A DNA stretch of 64,000 nt, taken from assembly GCA_016946835.1 (NCBI GenBank), contig JACVTC010000027.1, positions 226,001 through 290,000 of the forward strand. The letters are read 5' to 3'. Positions 26,310 through 39,412 of the stretch are shown one piece after another. The notes below the pieces were generated by a model. That model had not been told where the DNA came from. It saw only the letters and a program-made list of their open reading frames with translations, and did not search any database. This DNA is from Neocallimastix lanati (nom. inval.) (lineage: Eukaryota; Neocallimastigomycota; Neocallimastigomycetes; Neocallimastigales; Neocallimastigaceae). A program made the translations under genes and the position numbers. Numbering within the stretch: position 1 is the stretch's first letter; each line of letters opens with the position of its first letter.

Positions 26310-27360
26310 AGTATATATTTAGATGAGGACGCCTATATATATCAAAACTAGTACAAAAGTAATTTCAAAATCATCTAGTATTTCAATAGCATATTTATAC
26401 TAACATCAAACGGCATCCAAATATCATATATGTTTTGATGGTTATTTTATGCTAAAACTAGTACAAATACATACGCATATTAACATATTTAATTATATAA
26501 TATTTGTATATTTAATAATAATTATTAAATATTAAATTTATATCTTTTTGATAATAATTATTTTATTTTGATTTTATTTCAATATGTATTATTATAATTA
26601 TAATAATTATAATACTTTAATTCATATAAAATTAATATAGTTCTATGGATTAGAATATATAGTTAATATATTACCTATTTCTTATAAATAAATTAAATTA
26701 TTTATATTAGAAATAGAGGACTTTTTTGTAAAGTTTTAGGTATTAGAATTATTATTTTAATTGTACAAATATTATAATTTTATTAATAAATTTTGCTAAA
26801 TCATTATTAAAAAAAAACCCACTGCTTATAAATTATTGCACATAAAAGTCCCGCATATCAATATTTAAATCACATAAATTTTATATAACTATTGTTTTAG
26901 CATAAAAAAGAGTAAAAATACAATATCTGCAAACAAACTGCATTTTATAACAGTTTGATATCAAAACATTAAACTACTATATATATAAACGTATGCATTG
27001 AATATTACAAATAAAAATGATAGATAAGTGTGATGATTATATTTGATAACTTAAATACATACAACAAGCATACCAATATATCAATACAAACATTGATATT
27101 TATCATAATGAAATACTGCTGTTATTAAATTAGCAAATATGTACGATACAGTGTTGATAGATATATATAACATAGTTGCACATATATCGTACTATATATA
27201 CAAATATAAAACTAAATATTTGATAAATATCTGCATTTGATCATTAAATAAATAATAACAGTGGCATATTATTTAATATTAACAATATCGCTGTTTAGTT
27301 ATTAGATAAAATCGACTATTTTAGTTATTTAATATAACAATCAATGCATATATGTTAGAA
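26310..27360. repeat. Degenerate satellite-like DNA interrupted by a solo LTR
   Basis: Sequence rich in short words such as AAACTAGTAC, CATCAAA and AACAGTTTGATATC, with few homopolymers. It resembles the 28-bp-period satellite at 54790-56880 in vocabulary. It is broken by the inverted LTR at about 26452-26862. No open frame beyond chance. Confidence 0.5.
26452..26862 (+). repeat. Diverged solo LTR, inverted relative to the 22.5-25.6 kb element
   Basis: From about 26495 to 26862 the plus strand matches the reverse complement of the LTRs at 22466 and 25179, including the end CCCACTGCTTATAAATTATT through GTCCCGCATATCA. The left edge is diverged and approximate. No internal region or partner LTR lies nearby, so it is probably a recombination remnant. 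It is older than the complete element, judged by divergence. Confidence 0.8.
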
Positions 27361-27539
27361 TATGGCTGATGTTAATATGCAACTATTTATATTATATCTT
27401 TATTATTTAAATAATAGTACTAATAACAATAATAAAAAAATTTTTTTTTGTAAAAGTTTAGATTATTTATTTTTTTTTTTTTTTAATTATTTAATAAAAA
27501 AAAAATTCTTTAAGAATTACTTTAATTCTAATGAAAAGA

Positions 27540-28054
27540 AGGATAATAATAAAGTATAACAAACACATTTAAAAAAAAAAAATGAATGAATAGAACTGAT
27601 TTTAAGCTTTAAGTTTATTTTTATTTTTATTTTTAATTTTTATCTTCATTGTTTTTTTTTTTTTTATAATTATTATCATTATTTTTTTTTCTATTAAAGA
27701 AACTACTTAAATAATGTTGAGAATTTGAAATTTCACTTGTTTCCTTATTTTTATTTTATTTTATTCAATCTGTACTTTAATTATATCCATATTCTACTAT
27801 TTATTTTATTTTATTTTATTTTATTTTTTTTTTTTTTTTTTTTATTTTTTTTCATTTCTTTTATTTATCTCTTAAAATTATTTAAAATTTTATATTTATA
27901 TATATTGAAATAGAGACAATTTTTTTTTTTTTTTTTTCTTTTTAGACTTAGAGAATAACTTTATTTAATTTATAATAATAATAAAATTACATGATTTTAA
28001 AGGAAAAAAAAAAATAATAAAATACATGAAATAAAATATTATATATTATAAAAA
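27540..28054. other. AT-rich spacer with one minisatellite core
   Basis: T-rich tracts plus a single copy of the dispersed core at about 27760-27820 (TTCAATCTGTACTTTA, ATTCTACTATTTA). Nothing coding seen. Confidence 0.7.
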
Positions 28055-28754
28055 TTATAAAAGTGCGTTAGAAGCAATAGCCTCTAACTTTTCCCATTCC
28101 TCGATAATAACACCACGTCCATTATTGCGAGTAATAATTTCAGTATTAGTGTTATCAATCGAATCTTTATCTGGAGGTGAAAATCCATGCCTTATCATTT
28201 CGACGTCGACGCTCTTGGTAACGGTAGATTCAACACGGAATACCATTTCATCATCAAACTAAAAGATCGACAAATTAATGGTATTACGTTTGTTAGAAAT
28301 TCCGCAATCCCCACAAAATACGGAACAGTTGACGAAGTTGAACTTTGTTTAAAAATACTGTCAACTAATTGTCTTTGTTCCCCATCATTAACTTTAATTT
28401 TTGAATATATTGAACGCCCACCAAGAAGTGCACTCAATATATAATAATAAATATTATTATTATAATCCTTTTCTGAATCTAAAGAAACATCCAAGGATTT
28501 TTGTTCAATTATCATTGCAAACTTCAAAAAGAGATCATCTAGAAAAGGTAAAGATTTATTTCTGTAATTTTCCAATTCTTTACAGGCAAAGATCCAGTGA
28601 GAAAAGCTAGGTACACTAACACCACAACATTTTTAGCTTTTGAGGGTTTAAAGACATCTCTTTCCCAATAAAACTTTTTTATTTCACTTGTTTTTTTACC
28701 ATTTAATTTCCTATCCAAAGTCCTTGATTCTTTAATCCATGAGTAATGTGACAT
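28055..28754 (-). pseudogene. Unrecognised protein gene, frame-broken (about 230 aa)
   Basis: Coding-like sequence on the minus strand: ATG at 28754 (MSHYSWIKESRTLDRKLNGK), stop at 28055. It is read in three successive frames. The first shift is near 28600-28620, passing from KPSKAKNVVVLVYL into WIFACKELENYRNKSLPFLD. The second is near 28255-28290, passing from YFVGIAEFLTN into DDEMVFRVESTVTKSVD. The second could be a 29-nt GT-AG intron that keeps frame exactly; the first has no plausible intron and looks like an indel. Codon use is less A/T-biased than the surroundings, which supports a real gene. No membrane segment, signal peptide or family motif that I recognise. Either a young pseudogene, or an intact gene with an assembly indel. 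Confidence 0.5.
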
Positions 28755-28865
28755 AGTAGGAATATTATTAGTGAGATGATTAATAATACATGAGAAATGG
28801 AGACAATATAGAGCTTAATTTTCATAACAACAAAACTAAAAAATATATATTTATTATTTTACTTA

Positions 28866-28874
28866 TTTATCATT

Positions 28875-28959
<85 letters not shown>

Positions 28960-29003
28960 AATTTATTAAATCAATAAATCTAAAACTTTAAATATTTTGT
29001 TTT

Positions 29004-29082
<79 letters not shown>

Positions 29083-29083
29083 T
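28866..29083. repeat. (TTTA)n microsatellites
   Basis: Two TTTA arrays (about 28866-28954 and 29006-29083) separated by a short AT-rich segment. Further TTTA and TTA arrays follow at 29272-29310 and 29500-29560. Confidence 0.95.
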
Positions 29084-29275
29084 ATATTCAAATATTTATA
29101 TATTTATATATTTATTTAAAAAAAAAAAAAAAAAAAAAAACTGTATAAAAGAAAAAAATATATATTTAAAAATAAATAAATAAATAATTTTTAGAAAAAA
29201 AAAAAAAATAGAAAAAAATAAATATTTTTAAAACAATTATATAATTTATATTTATATTTTTTTTTATTTATATAT

Positions 29276-29306
<31 letters not shown>

Positions 29307-29492
29307 TTATTTTTTTTTATAAATATATATTATTTTCTACTGAACTTTATTGATTTTATTTTATTTTGGTTTGGTTTGTTTGTTTTTTTGTTATTTTTTT
29401 GAGAGGGTTAAGATTATTAATATGTATAATTCGTTTCTTTTTTTTTTTTTTTTTTATCTTTTTTCTTAATTTTAATTTATTTTGTTTTTTTA

Positions 29493-29559
<67 letters not shown>

Positions 29560-29666
29560 TAGATTTATTTTTAAAATTATATAGAGATTTTATTATCTAT
29601 TTATTAAAATCATAAAATAAATTTATAATTATAAAATTTTTAATTTATTATATTTGTTTTATCTCT

Positions 29667-32619
29667 TTATTTGAAGTAACCCTTTCCCTTTCTAGATTTT
29701 TCTGGGGTACCTGGTCTAACACCACTTTCTAATTGTCTCTTAGTTTCTTCAAGTTCACGTCTTTGGTTAACAAGCTTTTCCTTCATTTCCTTGTGACGAG
29801 CATGAAGCTATTATATATAAATAAATAAATAAATAATTTTATTTTGCAGAAAAAAAAAATTTATATAATAAATAAATGATAATAAGTTGATATAAAATTT
29901 TATATAATAATATAAAGAAAAATAAATTCATAAACAATTGTAATAAATAATAATAATTATTATTACTAATTAATCAATATAAATGTTCAGTAAAAAAAAA
30001 AAAAAAAAAATACTTACATCAGCATCAGATTGCATTAACTTATTCTTCTTTTCTTGAACCTTTTGTTGGAAGACCATTTTCATTTCAGCTTCCATCTTAG
30101 TCATCTTGGCTTCATGGGCCTTCTTTTCTTCTTCGAATCTAGCTAATGGGCTATTAATATTTTAAAATGTTTATAAAATAAAATTGAGTAATTCCAATCC
30201 ATCTTTATTTACAAAATAATAATAATAATATATATATATATATACATATATATTATTTATGTATTAATATAATAGATCTACTTACTTGCCACCATCACCA
30301 AATTCATTACCAGAAGCAATAAGTTTGTTGGAACGATAGTTTTCATATAAAACTTCATTAGTGTATTCTCTTAATTCTTCCATATGAGTTCTAAAAAAAA
30401 TGAACAAATAAATAAATTAAATTAATAATAAAATATATATATATATGTATATTATTATTATTGTTATTGTTATTATTATAATTTTTATTATTATCTTATA
30501 TAAAAGTAAATATTTTTAATAAGGAAAATGAAATCCTTTTTAATTATTATGAAATATTAAATAATTTACCTAATAAGCATTTGTCTAAGTTTAATGAAAT
30601 CACAATGATCTTCATTATCAACATCGATAATACCCCATGGATATTGTCTACCTCTAATCTTCTTGTTATTCATTTCAATTTCCTTATCACAACCAACAAC
30701 GGCGAATGGCATTCTAAGCTATCAATTGTTGAATTTATTATATATATAATTGAAAAAATATATTATATTAATATCACTAAGTATTTTTAAATTTCCAAAA
30801 GAATAAAAAGAGAGCATCATATTTTATATATATATAAAGATTTTTATCATAATAAAATACATACAACAATTTCCTTGTTTTCTTGAAGAGTTTCTGGATC
30901 ATCATTTTCATAGATTGGTGGTCTGTAAATTTGAATCTTATTGTAAGAAATATCTTCCATAATCTTTATTTATATTAAATTATTAAATTAAAATTAAAAA
31001 AAAAAAAAAATTATATGTTTAATACTAACAAAAAAAAAAAAATATTTGAACCATATTCAAAATATTTATTAAAAATTAATACATACTCTAGCCTTGAATC
31101 CAGCAATTTCTTCTTCAGTTAATAAATCAGCCTTAGCAATGACTGGAATAAGATTGACACGATGATGAAGTCTCTTCATAAATTCAATATCAATTGGCTT
31201 TAAGCTAATCATTAAAATAAATTAATTTAAATAAAATGAATTTGCAATATACAATATTAATATTGATTGTTATTAATTAATTTTATTTATAACAATATTT
31301 AAAAAAAAAATAATAATAAACAAATGAATTTATATAAAAATTTATATATATATATATATATAATTCTAATTTTAAGAACTAATATATAAATAAAAACAAA
31401 TAAAATAATATAAAATATTAATTACGAATGACCGGTTGGAGCAATAAAGTATAAACAAGCATGAACACGTTCATCAACAATCTTCTTTCTATTTACTTTA
31501 TTCTCTTGTTCTAAGTATGAATCAAATCTAGCTTCAATATCTTCTAAAATTGGTTTCCAACTGGTTTCATTGTTAACAAAATCACCAAATCCTGGTGTAT
31601 CAATAACATTTAACTTCAATTTAATACCATTTTCTTCAAGATCTATTAATTTTAATTTTAATTTTGATTTTTTTTTTTTTTTTTTTTTTTGATTTTTATT
31701 TTTGTTCATATTATATATAATTTTTGTTTATTTGTTTTTAAAAAATAAATGTAATAATATAATAATGTATTTAATTACATATGAAAAATAAATAAAAAAA
31801 AGTTATATTGTTAGCATCAATTAATAGTTTTTTTTTGAATGATTAGTTTATATATTAATAAATTTTTTTAAATGATTTATTAAAATACAAAAAAAATTTT
31901 TTCATACTAGTAGTAATGGTTTCGATTTTTATAGTTTTTGCTGGTTCTTCACCATCATGTGGTTCCTTGTTATGATAAACAGAAGTATTGAATAAGGTAT
32001 TAATTAAAGTTGATTTACCAAGACCAGATTCACCTATTTATATTATATATATATTTCTTTAATATATCATTATTTCACTTTTTTTTAAAAAAATATATAC
32101 AAATTTTATAACAAAAAATTACATATTTTATTATAATAAAATTTTTATAGTTATATTATATATATAATAATTTTTTTTAGAAATTTTACCAACAACCATA
32201 AGAGTAAATTGGAAACCCTTCTTTATTGATTTTCTGTGAACTTGGTTTGGAAGGTTAGCAAAACCAACAAAGCAATTTGGTTTCTTCTTAACAATTGGAA
32301 TTTGTGGCTAATAAAAATAATAATTTTTTTATTTATTTATTTAAAATTAGAATTTCCATAACTACAACTCTTTTTTTTTATTTATTTTTTATTATATTTA
32401 ATTATTTAATTTTATATTATTTATAAATATTTTGGAAATACTTTACTTGTTCAACTTCTATAAAAATTTTAAATTTATTATTATTGATATTTTATTGATA
32501 AAATTATGAATTAATTAAAATAAATAAATAAATAAATATTAATAATTTATTTTATTATTTATTTATTATATATTAATATTATATAATTATTTTATTTTTA
32601 TTTATTTACCTGCTGACAT
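29667..32619 (-). CDS. CDC3: Septin, Cdc3/AspB-type
   Basis: GTP-binding septin that assembles into filaments at the cortex and septation sites. Eleven exons on the minus strand: 32610-32619, 32447-32457, 32190-32307, 31908-32033, 31426-31642, 31087-31204, 30865-30963, 30570-30718, 30286-30390, 30018-30150, 29667-29807. They total 1227 nt, 408 aa, with every phase consistent. Motifs: [14 protein letters not shown] (residues 21-34, typical of the Cdc3 and SEPT2/7 type), P-loop GESGLGKST (47-55), G3 DTPG (103-106), G4 AKAD (184-187), septin unique element around GRQYPWG (256-262), C-terminal coiled coil about 322-392, and a basic tail. Length is usual for a septin. The first two exons are only 10 and 11 nt. 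Septin identity is certain; Cdc3 rather than another group is a motif-based judgement. Confidence 0.95.
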
Positions 32620-34239
32620 TTTCTATAATAAATTATCTATTATGAAAGAAATTATTTTAAAATAATAATAAATAAAAGATTAGTAAAGAATGAAACAAAA
32701 TAAATTTTATATAAAAAATAATGATATATATCGTTTATATTCAATTAGACAAAGAAAAAAGTACATGAAAGATATTGAATATTTATTTTTCATTTATAAT
32801 TCTATACTTTAAAAAGTTAATAGTATTATTTATTATTATTATCTTATTTTTCTACTATATAAATGTCTAAAATGTCCATTTAAATTGTTTTAAAAAATAT
32901 ATATATATTTTCATCTCTTTAAATCATTAGAATTAAAAAATATTTTAATAATTTTTCCACAAATATAATATTTATATATTTAATGTTGTTGCTGTTTTAT
33001 TTTCAATTTGCAAAATTTCAATGTTAAACATTTTTAAAAAAAATAGATTTGATTAATATAAATTTTAAATTGAATTATGGAGTTTCATTGAATTGCAATT
33101 CACAATAACATTACGAAATATTTTATAAATATTAATATTGTTTTTTATTTCCTTTTTTTTGCTTTTGTTTCATTTTATTAAAATATTATTGAAAAAAAAA
33201 AATAAAAAAATTATAATTGTTTTGTTTATTTTCAATACATCTTTTATGGAATAATATAAAATTAAAAATTTATTATTCAATAAAAATAGAAACAATATTC
33301 CTGAAAATATAAAATAACACTAAATAAATGAATATATATTTTTTTTTATTTGTCTCTTTTAAAGTTTTCATTTTATTTAATGCATATTATATATAATATA
33401 ATATTGTAAAGTTAAAGAATTGATTTTATATTTGTTTTGTTTATTTGTTTACATGTTATTTTTGAATAATAAAAAAAACATTTCTATTTAAAATATATAT
33501 AAATATATTTTTCTTTTTTCCTTTATATCTTTCATATCTTTATCTTTGCCCTTATTTTCCATTCTCATTGAATTCAAATTTTGATTATTACCTATATATA
33601 AAATTTATATAAAAAAAAAAATTAAAGAGATTATGAAATTATAATATTTAAATAAATAATTGTTTTATTTTAACAATTTATGTTTAGTTTTTTTTTTTTA
33701 GTTTTTTTGTTTTTTTATTTTTTTGTTTTATTAAATTTAATATAACAAAGTTATAAAATAATATATTACTAATTAATAAAAATATATATAATAAATATAT
33801 TATAATTAATTTATAATATATATAAAAGTTTTTTCAAAAATATTTACCGTTTATATTATAATTATTATTTATTATCATACAAACTATTATAAAAAATTTA
33901 AATATTATTTAAATATTATATATATTATAAATATTATTATATATAATTACTTTATAAAAAAGTAATAAAATATTTATTCTAATAAAAATCTTATATAATC
34001 ATTTCAAAAGGCAACTAAAAAAAAAAATGATTCATAAAACGTATACATTACTACTAAATAAATTTACATAATAATTACTAATAAATTTAAAAATTTTATT
34101 ATTTAAATCATTTTAAATTTTATTTATTTACATATATCATTGTATACATTAAATAAATTAAAAAATATATATATATTTATTATTTATTTATTTATTTGTT
34201 ATTTATTTATTTATTATTTATTTATTTGTTATTTAATTG

Positions 34240-34326
<87 letters not shown>

Positions 34327-35484
34327 TTAATATGACACAAATATTAAAAAAAAAAATTAAATAATTTAGTTTTGATTAAATAAATAAATAAAATGAATAA
34401 TTGTTTAATATATATTGTTATGTGTAATACATTACGAATAATACTTTTTTTTTTTAATATATTTTTAGTTTATATACATTATATATAAAAACATTTTGTC
34501 ATATATTGGTAATAAAACCATTTTATACACATTCAATATAGATTTGGTTGTATTATTTATATATGTGGCTTTATATTTAAGGTATTAAATAAAAATAAGC
34601 CAATCATAGCATAATATTAAATCTATTATAATATATATTGTAGTAATATTTATTACATATAAAAATTAAACAAAAAAAAAAAATATATTATTTTTGTTAT
34701 ATATATTATTAATAATAAATTAATAATTATATAATATATATATAATTATTGTATATTATATTATTAATATTTATTATACTTCTATATCTAAAACAATTTA
34801 TTCTATTAAATAATTTTAAATATAATATTCTTAAAAAGTACTTTTCATATAAATTTAAAAGTTATAAAAACTCTGACTAAAAAAATTTTACAAAAAAAAT
34901 TAAATATAAAAACGTGAAATTTTTTTAAAATTATTTAATATTTAATAATTAAACAAAAAAAAAAAAACTTCTTTTTTTTGTTTTTTGGTTTTTGGTTTTG
35001 GTTTTTTTAGTAATTCCAACATAGAAATACATATTTTATTTTATTTATTTTAATTACATTTATCCTTTTTTAAAAAAAAAAAAATAAAATAAAAATAAAA
35101 ATAATAAAATAAAATAAATTATAATTAAAATATATTTACTAAATACGAACTTCAATTTATTTAAGTTAATTACGTAAAAAGAAAAGAAAAAAATAAAAAA
35201 TTAATGAAAAAGGCATTAAAATAATATAAAACAAAATAAAATAAAAATAACTAAATAAGAATTAAAAAATATTATACTAAAAAAATATTAAATAAAATAT
35301 ACGTATATAAATGAATTTTAATAAAAAAATATTATAAATATGAATGAGAAGATATAAATAATATTTTAATTCATATTTATGATGTATTATTATTAATTAT
35401 GAATATTAGTTATTTAGGTTATGTTTTTTAAGTTTTTTTTTTTTTTTTTTTTTTTTTTAATAATTGATAGTGGGATTGGCGAGG

Positions 35485-35525
<41 letters not shown>

Positions 35526-35568
35526 TAAAAAATAATAAAATAAAATAATTTATGAAAATAATTATGAA

Positions 35569-35596
<28 letters not shown>
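32620..35596. other. AT desert between septin and the acidic-protein gene
   Basis: Divergent stops throughout. Contains a TTTA array at 34177-34328 and poly(T) tracts at 35427-35458 and 35485-35510. The septin promoter should lie just above 32620; no specific motif stands out. Confidence 0.75.
34177..34328. repeat. (TTTA)n microsatellite
   Basis: About 38 TTTA/ATTT units with a few interruptions; its translation gives a spurious LFIYLFIY frame. Confidence 0.95.
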
Positions 35597-35599
<3 letters not shown>

Positions 35600-38500
35600 A
35601 TTTCTTAAACTACTTTTGTTTAAGAAATTTTTATCTTTAATAGAATGTTTCTTTAATGATTTTTTTGAACCTTTTTTATTCTTAAATGATTTTTTATTAT
35701 ATTTGGGATGGTAATATTTCTTATCACTACTTGATAGGTAGGCTATATTATCCTTTGAATGTTTTTCATCACAATTTTGAAAATTATAATCTTCATCATA
35801 TTCATGATTATTTGTTTCAGATTTAACAACATAAAATTTTAGAAATTCTTTATGACCCGAATCCCTATTTTTATTATACATTTTCTTCTTTAAATTTTTA
35901 ATACGATACTTTCTTTGACCATCTTCCTTGATTTTTTCAAAATTTAAATATAAATTATCATTATTTTCTTCATCTGCTTCTGCTGCTGCCTCTTCCATTG
36001 ATATCAATTTCATTTCAATACCTACTTTTTTACAATTACAATTTTGTAATTCTCCTTCTTGATCATCCGATATCTCAATAGTACTATCCGATGAATTTTG
36101 ATTCATATCATCAATTTCATCATGATCATTACTTCTATTCATATCACTACTTTTAGGATAATCATTTTCTTGATCCGAATTACTATCCATGGCGATTGCT
36201 GAATCAGAAGAAGTATAGGAAAAATGATTTTCTTCAATTGAAGTTGTTTTACAATCTATATTATCAATATCATCTACATCATCTTCATCATCTTCATCAT
36301 CTACATCATCTTCATCTTTATTATTTTCATGAAGAATCAATGGAGAACTTTTTATTCTTTCGATTTTGTCATCATCATCAAACTCCGTATCTGACCCATT
36401 TTCAATATCAGAATCATATGTTTTTTCCTCATCTTCACTTTCATCTGAATAAATTTCAGTTTTGGCATCAGAATTATCTTCAAATATAATTTCAACTTCA
36501 TAACTTTGATCAGATTCGCATTCCGATTCACTATGATCTGAATTTGTATTTAAAGAGTACATTCTTTTACCTTCACCTCCATTACTCATTTGGTGTGAAA
36601 TTAAACTACTAAATTCATTATCATTATTACATCTTCTACATCGAATGGGTTCATTATCCAAAATTTCATTATCGTTATTTTCACCCTTACATCGTAAGAT
36701 TTCATCATCGTCATTCACAACATATTTATCACCTTTATATTTTTGACATCGTAAAGCTTCATTAATCACAATTTCATTGTCACTATTACATCTCTTACAT
36801 TGAAAAAGTTTACTACTATAGACAATATCTTCATCTTCTTCACTTTCTTCTTCACTTGATTCTTCTTCACTTTCTTCTTCACTTTCTTCTTCACTTGATT
36901 CTTCTTCACTTTCTTCTTCACTTGATTCTTCACTTTCTTCTTCACTTTCTTCCTCGCTTTCCTCTTCCTCACTTGATTCATTATCATCACTTTCTTTTTC
37001 AAAATATATTTCGATATCACTATTTTCTTGATTACAACAATCATCTTCAAAAATAATATCAATTCCTTCATCTTCCTCATATTTTTCATCATCATTATCA
37101 TTACAATCATCTTTAACTTCATTAGAATAATTTACAATTTCTTCATGAGCAAAAGCATCAACTCTATCCTCCTCCTCATATACTACTTCATTAATCTTAT
37201 TCTCTTTATCACTATTATTATTGATAATACAATATTCAACTTCTTTTTCTATAATCTCTTCTTGTTCAACGATGGTTTCATTATCTTCATCTGAACAACA
37301 ACTACGATGATCAGAAACATCAAAACTTTCGTTACCATTATTAGAATAACAATTTAAGATTTGAAAAGTATCATTTTTCTCTTCATTAAATTGAATATCT
37401 TGATTATCTACTAAATTAATAGAGATGCTAGAGGCATAACTTTGATCACCTTCTTTATCATAATAACTATCATTTCCATTAAGTAATTCATTACTTTTTT
37501 CAAAAAGAGGATTCCCATTAAGATCTTGAATGACAAAACTACTATCACATTCTTCTCCTTCTCCATCTTCTTCTTCTTCTTCAACAATATCAAGAAGACA
37601 ACAGTCACAATGATTATCACAATGTTTAACACAAGGACTACTAGCCCTAATTGTAGTATTAATATTATTATCATTATTATAATCATCATCATCATTAACA
37701 TCTTCATTATCAATTACTACAGTTTCTTCATCTAAATCTTGAATTAATGATTGATTTAAAGAAATATTTGGTTCCTCAAAATGAACATGATCATGACCAT
37801 GACCTTTTTCTCCAATTAATTCATTGAGTTTACCATTACAATTGCTACAACGACAAGGTACATCACGACTTTTTATCATTTCCCATGAACCATAAGAACG
37901 ATGACCTTTTTCATTATTATTACTATTATTCATTGTAGCGTTACATGCTAATAAAAGTGAATTTGTTGATGCTCCTTCATTATTACAATCATCTATTTCA
38001 CTACAATATCCACTATCATTACAACCAATTTCAATATCACACTCCTTTTTAACGAATACTTTCTTCTTCAACAATTCAATGTTTAAATATTCAACAAAAT
38101 TTTCAAGAGTTTCTTTACCTAAAATTCCTTCAATATTTTCTTTATTTTGAGTGTTAAGCCAACTTAGAATTACTTCTTCATTTAATATATTTAATTTGTA
38201 AAACTTGTTAATGATATTTATGAAAAGAGGATTAACAATACCTATAATTTGACAATGTTTGTATATACAATCGATAAAATGAATCTCATTTTCCTTAGAA
38301 TTACAAAGATATTCTCTGAATAACGAAACGTATTTTTGAATGATACTTAAGGCACAGATATTAGCCTTCCCTTGCTTTCTTCTTTCAACTAAATTACAAA
38401 TTACTTCAATAATAGCATAAAGAACATCCTCCCTTTCAGCCTTACATTGTTTAACAAATTGATCTAACTCAATTGACACTTGTACCACATCTAAATTACC

Positions 38501-39412
38501 ATTTAACATTTGACTTAATAAATTAATGGCAGCTTCTCTAATGCTATATTTTCCACTTTGAGCTTTAAAAATAATATCATCTATACCCTTTTTATCTAGG
38601 TCCATTAATAATTTCTCTGCCTCTTCTTCATTTTGGCGTTGTTCTTCCTGTCTTTTAAACACTTTATTATTAGGTGGTGATAATTGAATATCATCATCCT
38701 CTTCTTCTCTTCCGTTTTCTTTTTTAGATTCTTCAAGTTGATCTTCTAAATCTTTTATAGTTTCTTCTAACTCACTGATCATATTCTCAAATTTATCTTT
38801 AAAATTCCTAAAACAAGTTTTATGTACTTCATAAGAAGACTTTTCCATTTCCATTTGTTCATAAATCATTTGACATTTTGAATTTACAAAAGAGAGTTTA
38901 TTTTTTAAACTTTCCACTTTTTGTTCTTCATCAATAACTTTCTTTTTATAATATTCTAATTCTTTTCTATTTACTATTACATAGGAAATAGGGGTATATC
39001 TTAATATACTTATAAAAATAAAACTTTTTATATAATCTATCCCAAAGTCTTCACAAAATGAAATAAAATATTGAATATGATTATGATTATTGAACTTTTG
39101 AAAAGAACTTCTCTTAGAATCATCTGCTATTGATGAAGAAGAAAAGGCCGCCTCGTACATAGTTTCACAAAGTCTACAAGATTTCGGTACAACATTCTCA
39201 TTATTTTTTTTTAATGATAATCTTTTGTTTCCCCCACTTACCATTGTTTTTTCATTTATTTTGCTATTGCCAAAATTTATTATTCGTTTAAATAACACTA
39301 TTATTACTACAGTTGAAAATACTATAGTAAATAATCCTTCACTTTCATCCATTGATTTATTAACTGATTTTTCAATTTGTTCAATAGTAGAATTAACTTC
39401 TGTTTTTTCCAT
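35597..39412 (-). CDS. Acidic membrane-anchored coiled-coil protein with W2-like domain
   Basis: Single-exon 1271-aa frame, start ATG 39412, stop TAA 35597-35599. In order: a short N terminus; a membrane segment at residues 27-43; a Cys-rich patch (SCRLCETMYEAAF); a second hydrophobic stretch at 127-147; a coiled coil at about 148-236; and an all-helical region about 270-445. The last ends NPLFINIINKFYKLNILNEEVILSWL, which matches the W2 (eIF5C) domain of eIF2B-epsilon and eIF5, including the E-x-x-I-L-x-W box. Residues 480-1180 are dominated by Asp/Glu/Ser, including an EESEEES-type repeat, and contain several C-x-x-C pairs and repeated RC(R/K)xC...NDNE units. The C terminus is basic. W2 domains bind translation GTPase partners; here a membrane-linked adaptor is conceivable, but that is inference. 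The protein as a whole is unrecognised. Confidence 0.88.

Noticed and set aside
28187-28610. Plus-strand frames opposite the unknown gene
   Set aside because: The minus frames have the less biased codon pattern and plausible protein composition; the plus frames are antisense shadows.
34140-34364. Frame reading YLFIYLFIY (and similar frames at 52064, 57317, 59813)
   Set aside because: Pure translation of TTTA, TTA or ATTT arrays.
36196-37735. Plus-strand frames and a second minus frame (Lys/Val-rich) inside the acidic-protein gene
   Set aside because: They are shadows of the Asp/Glu/Ser codon repeats of the 1271-aa gene.
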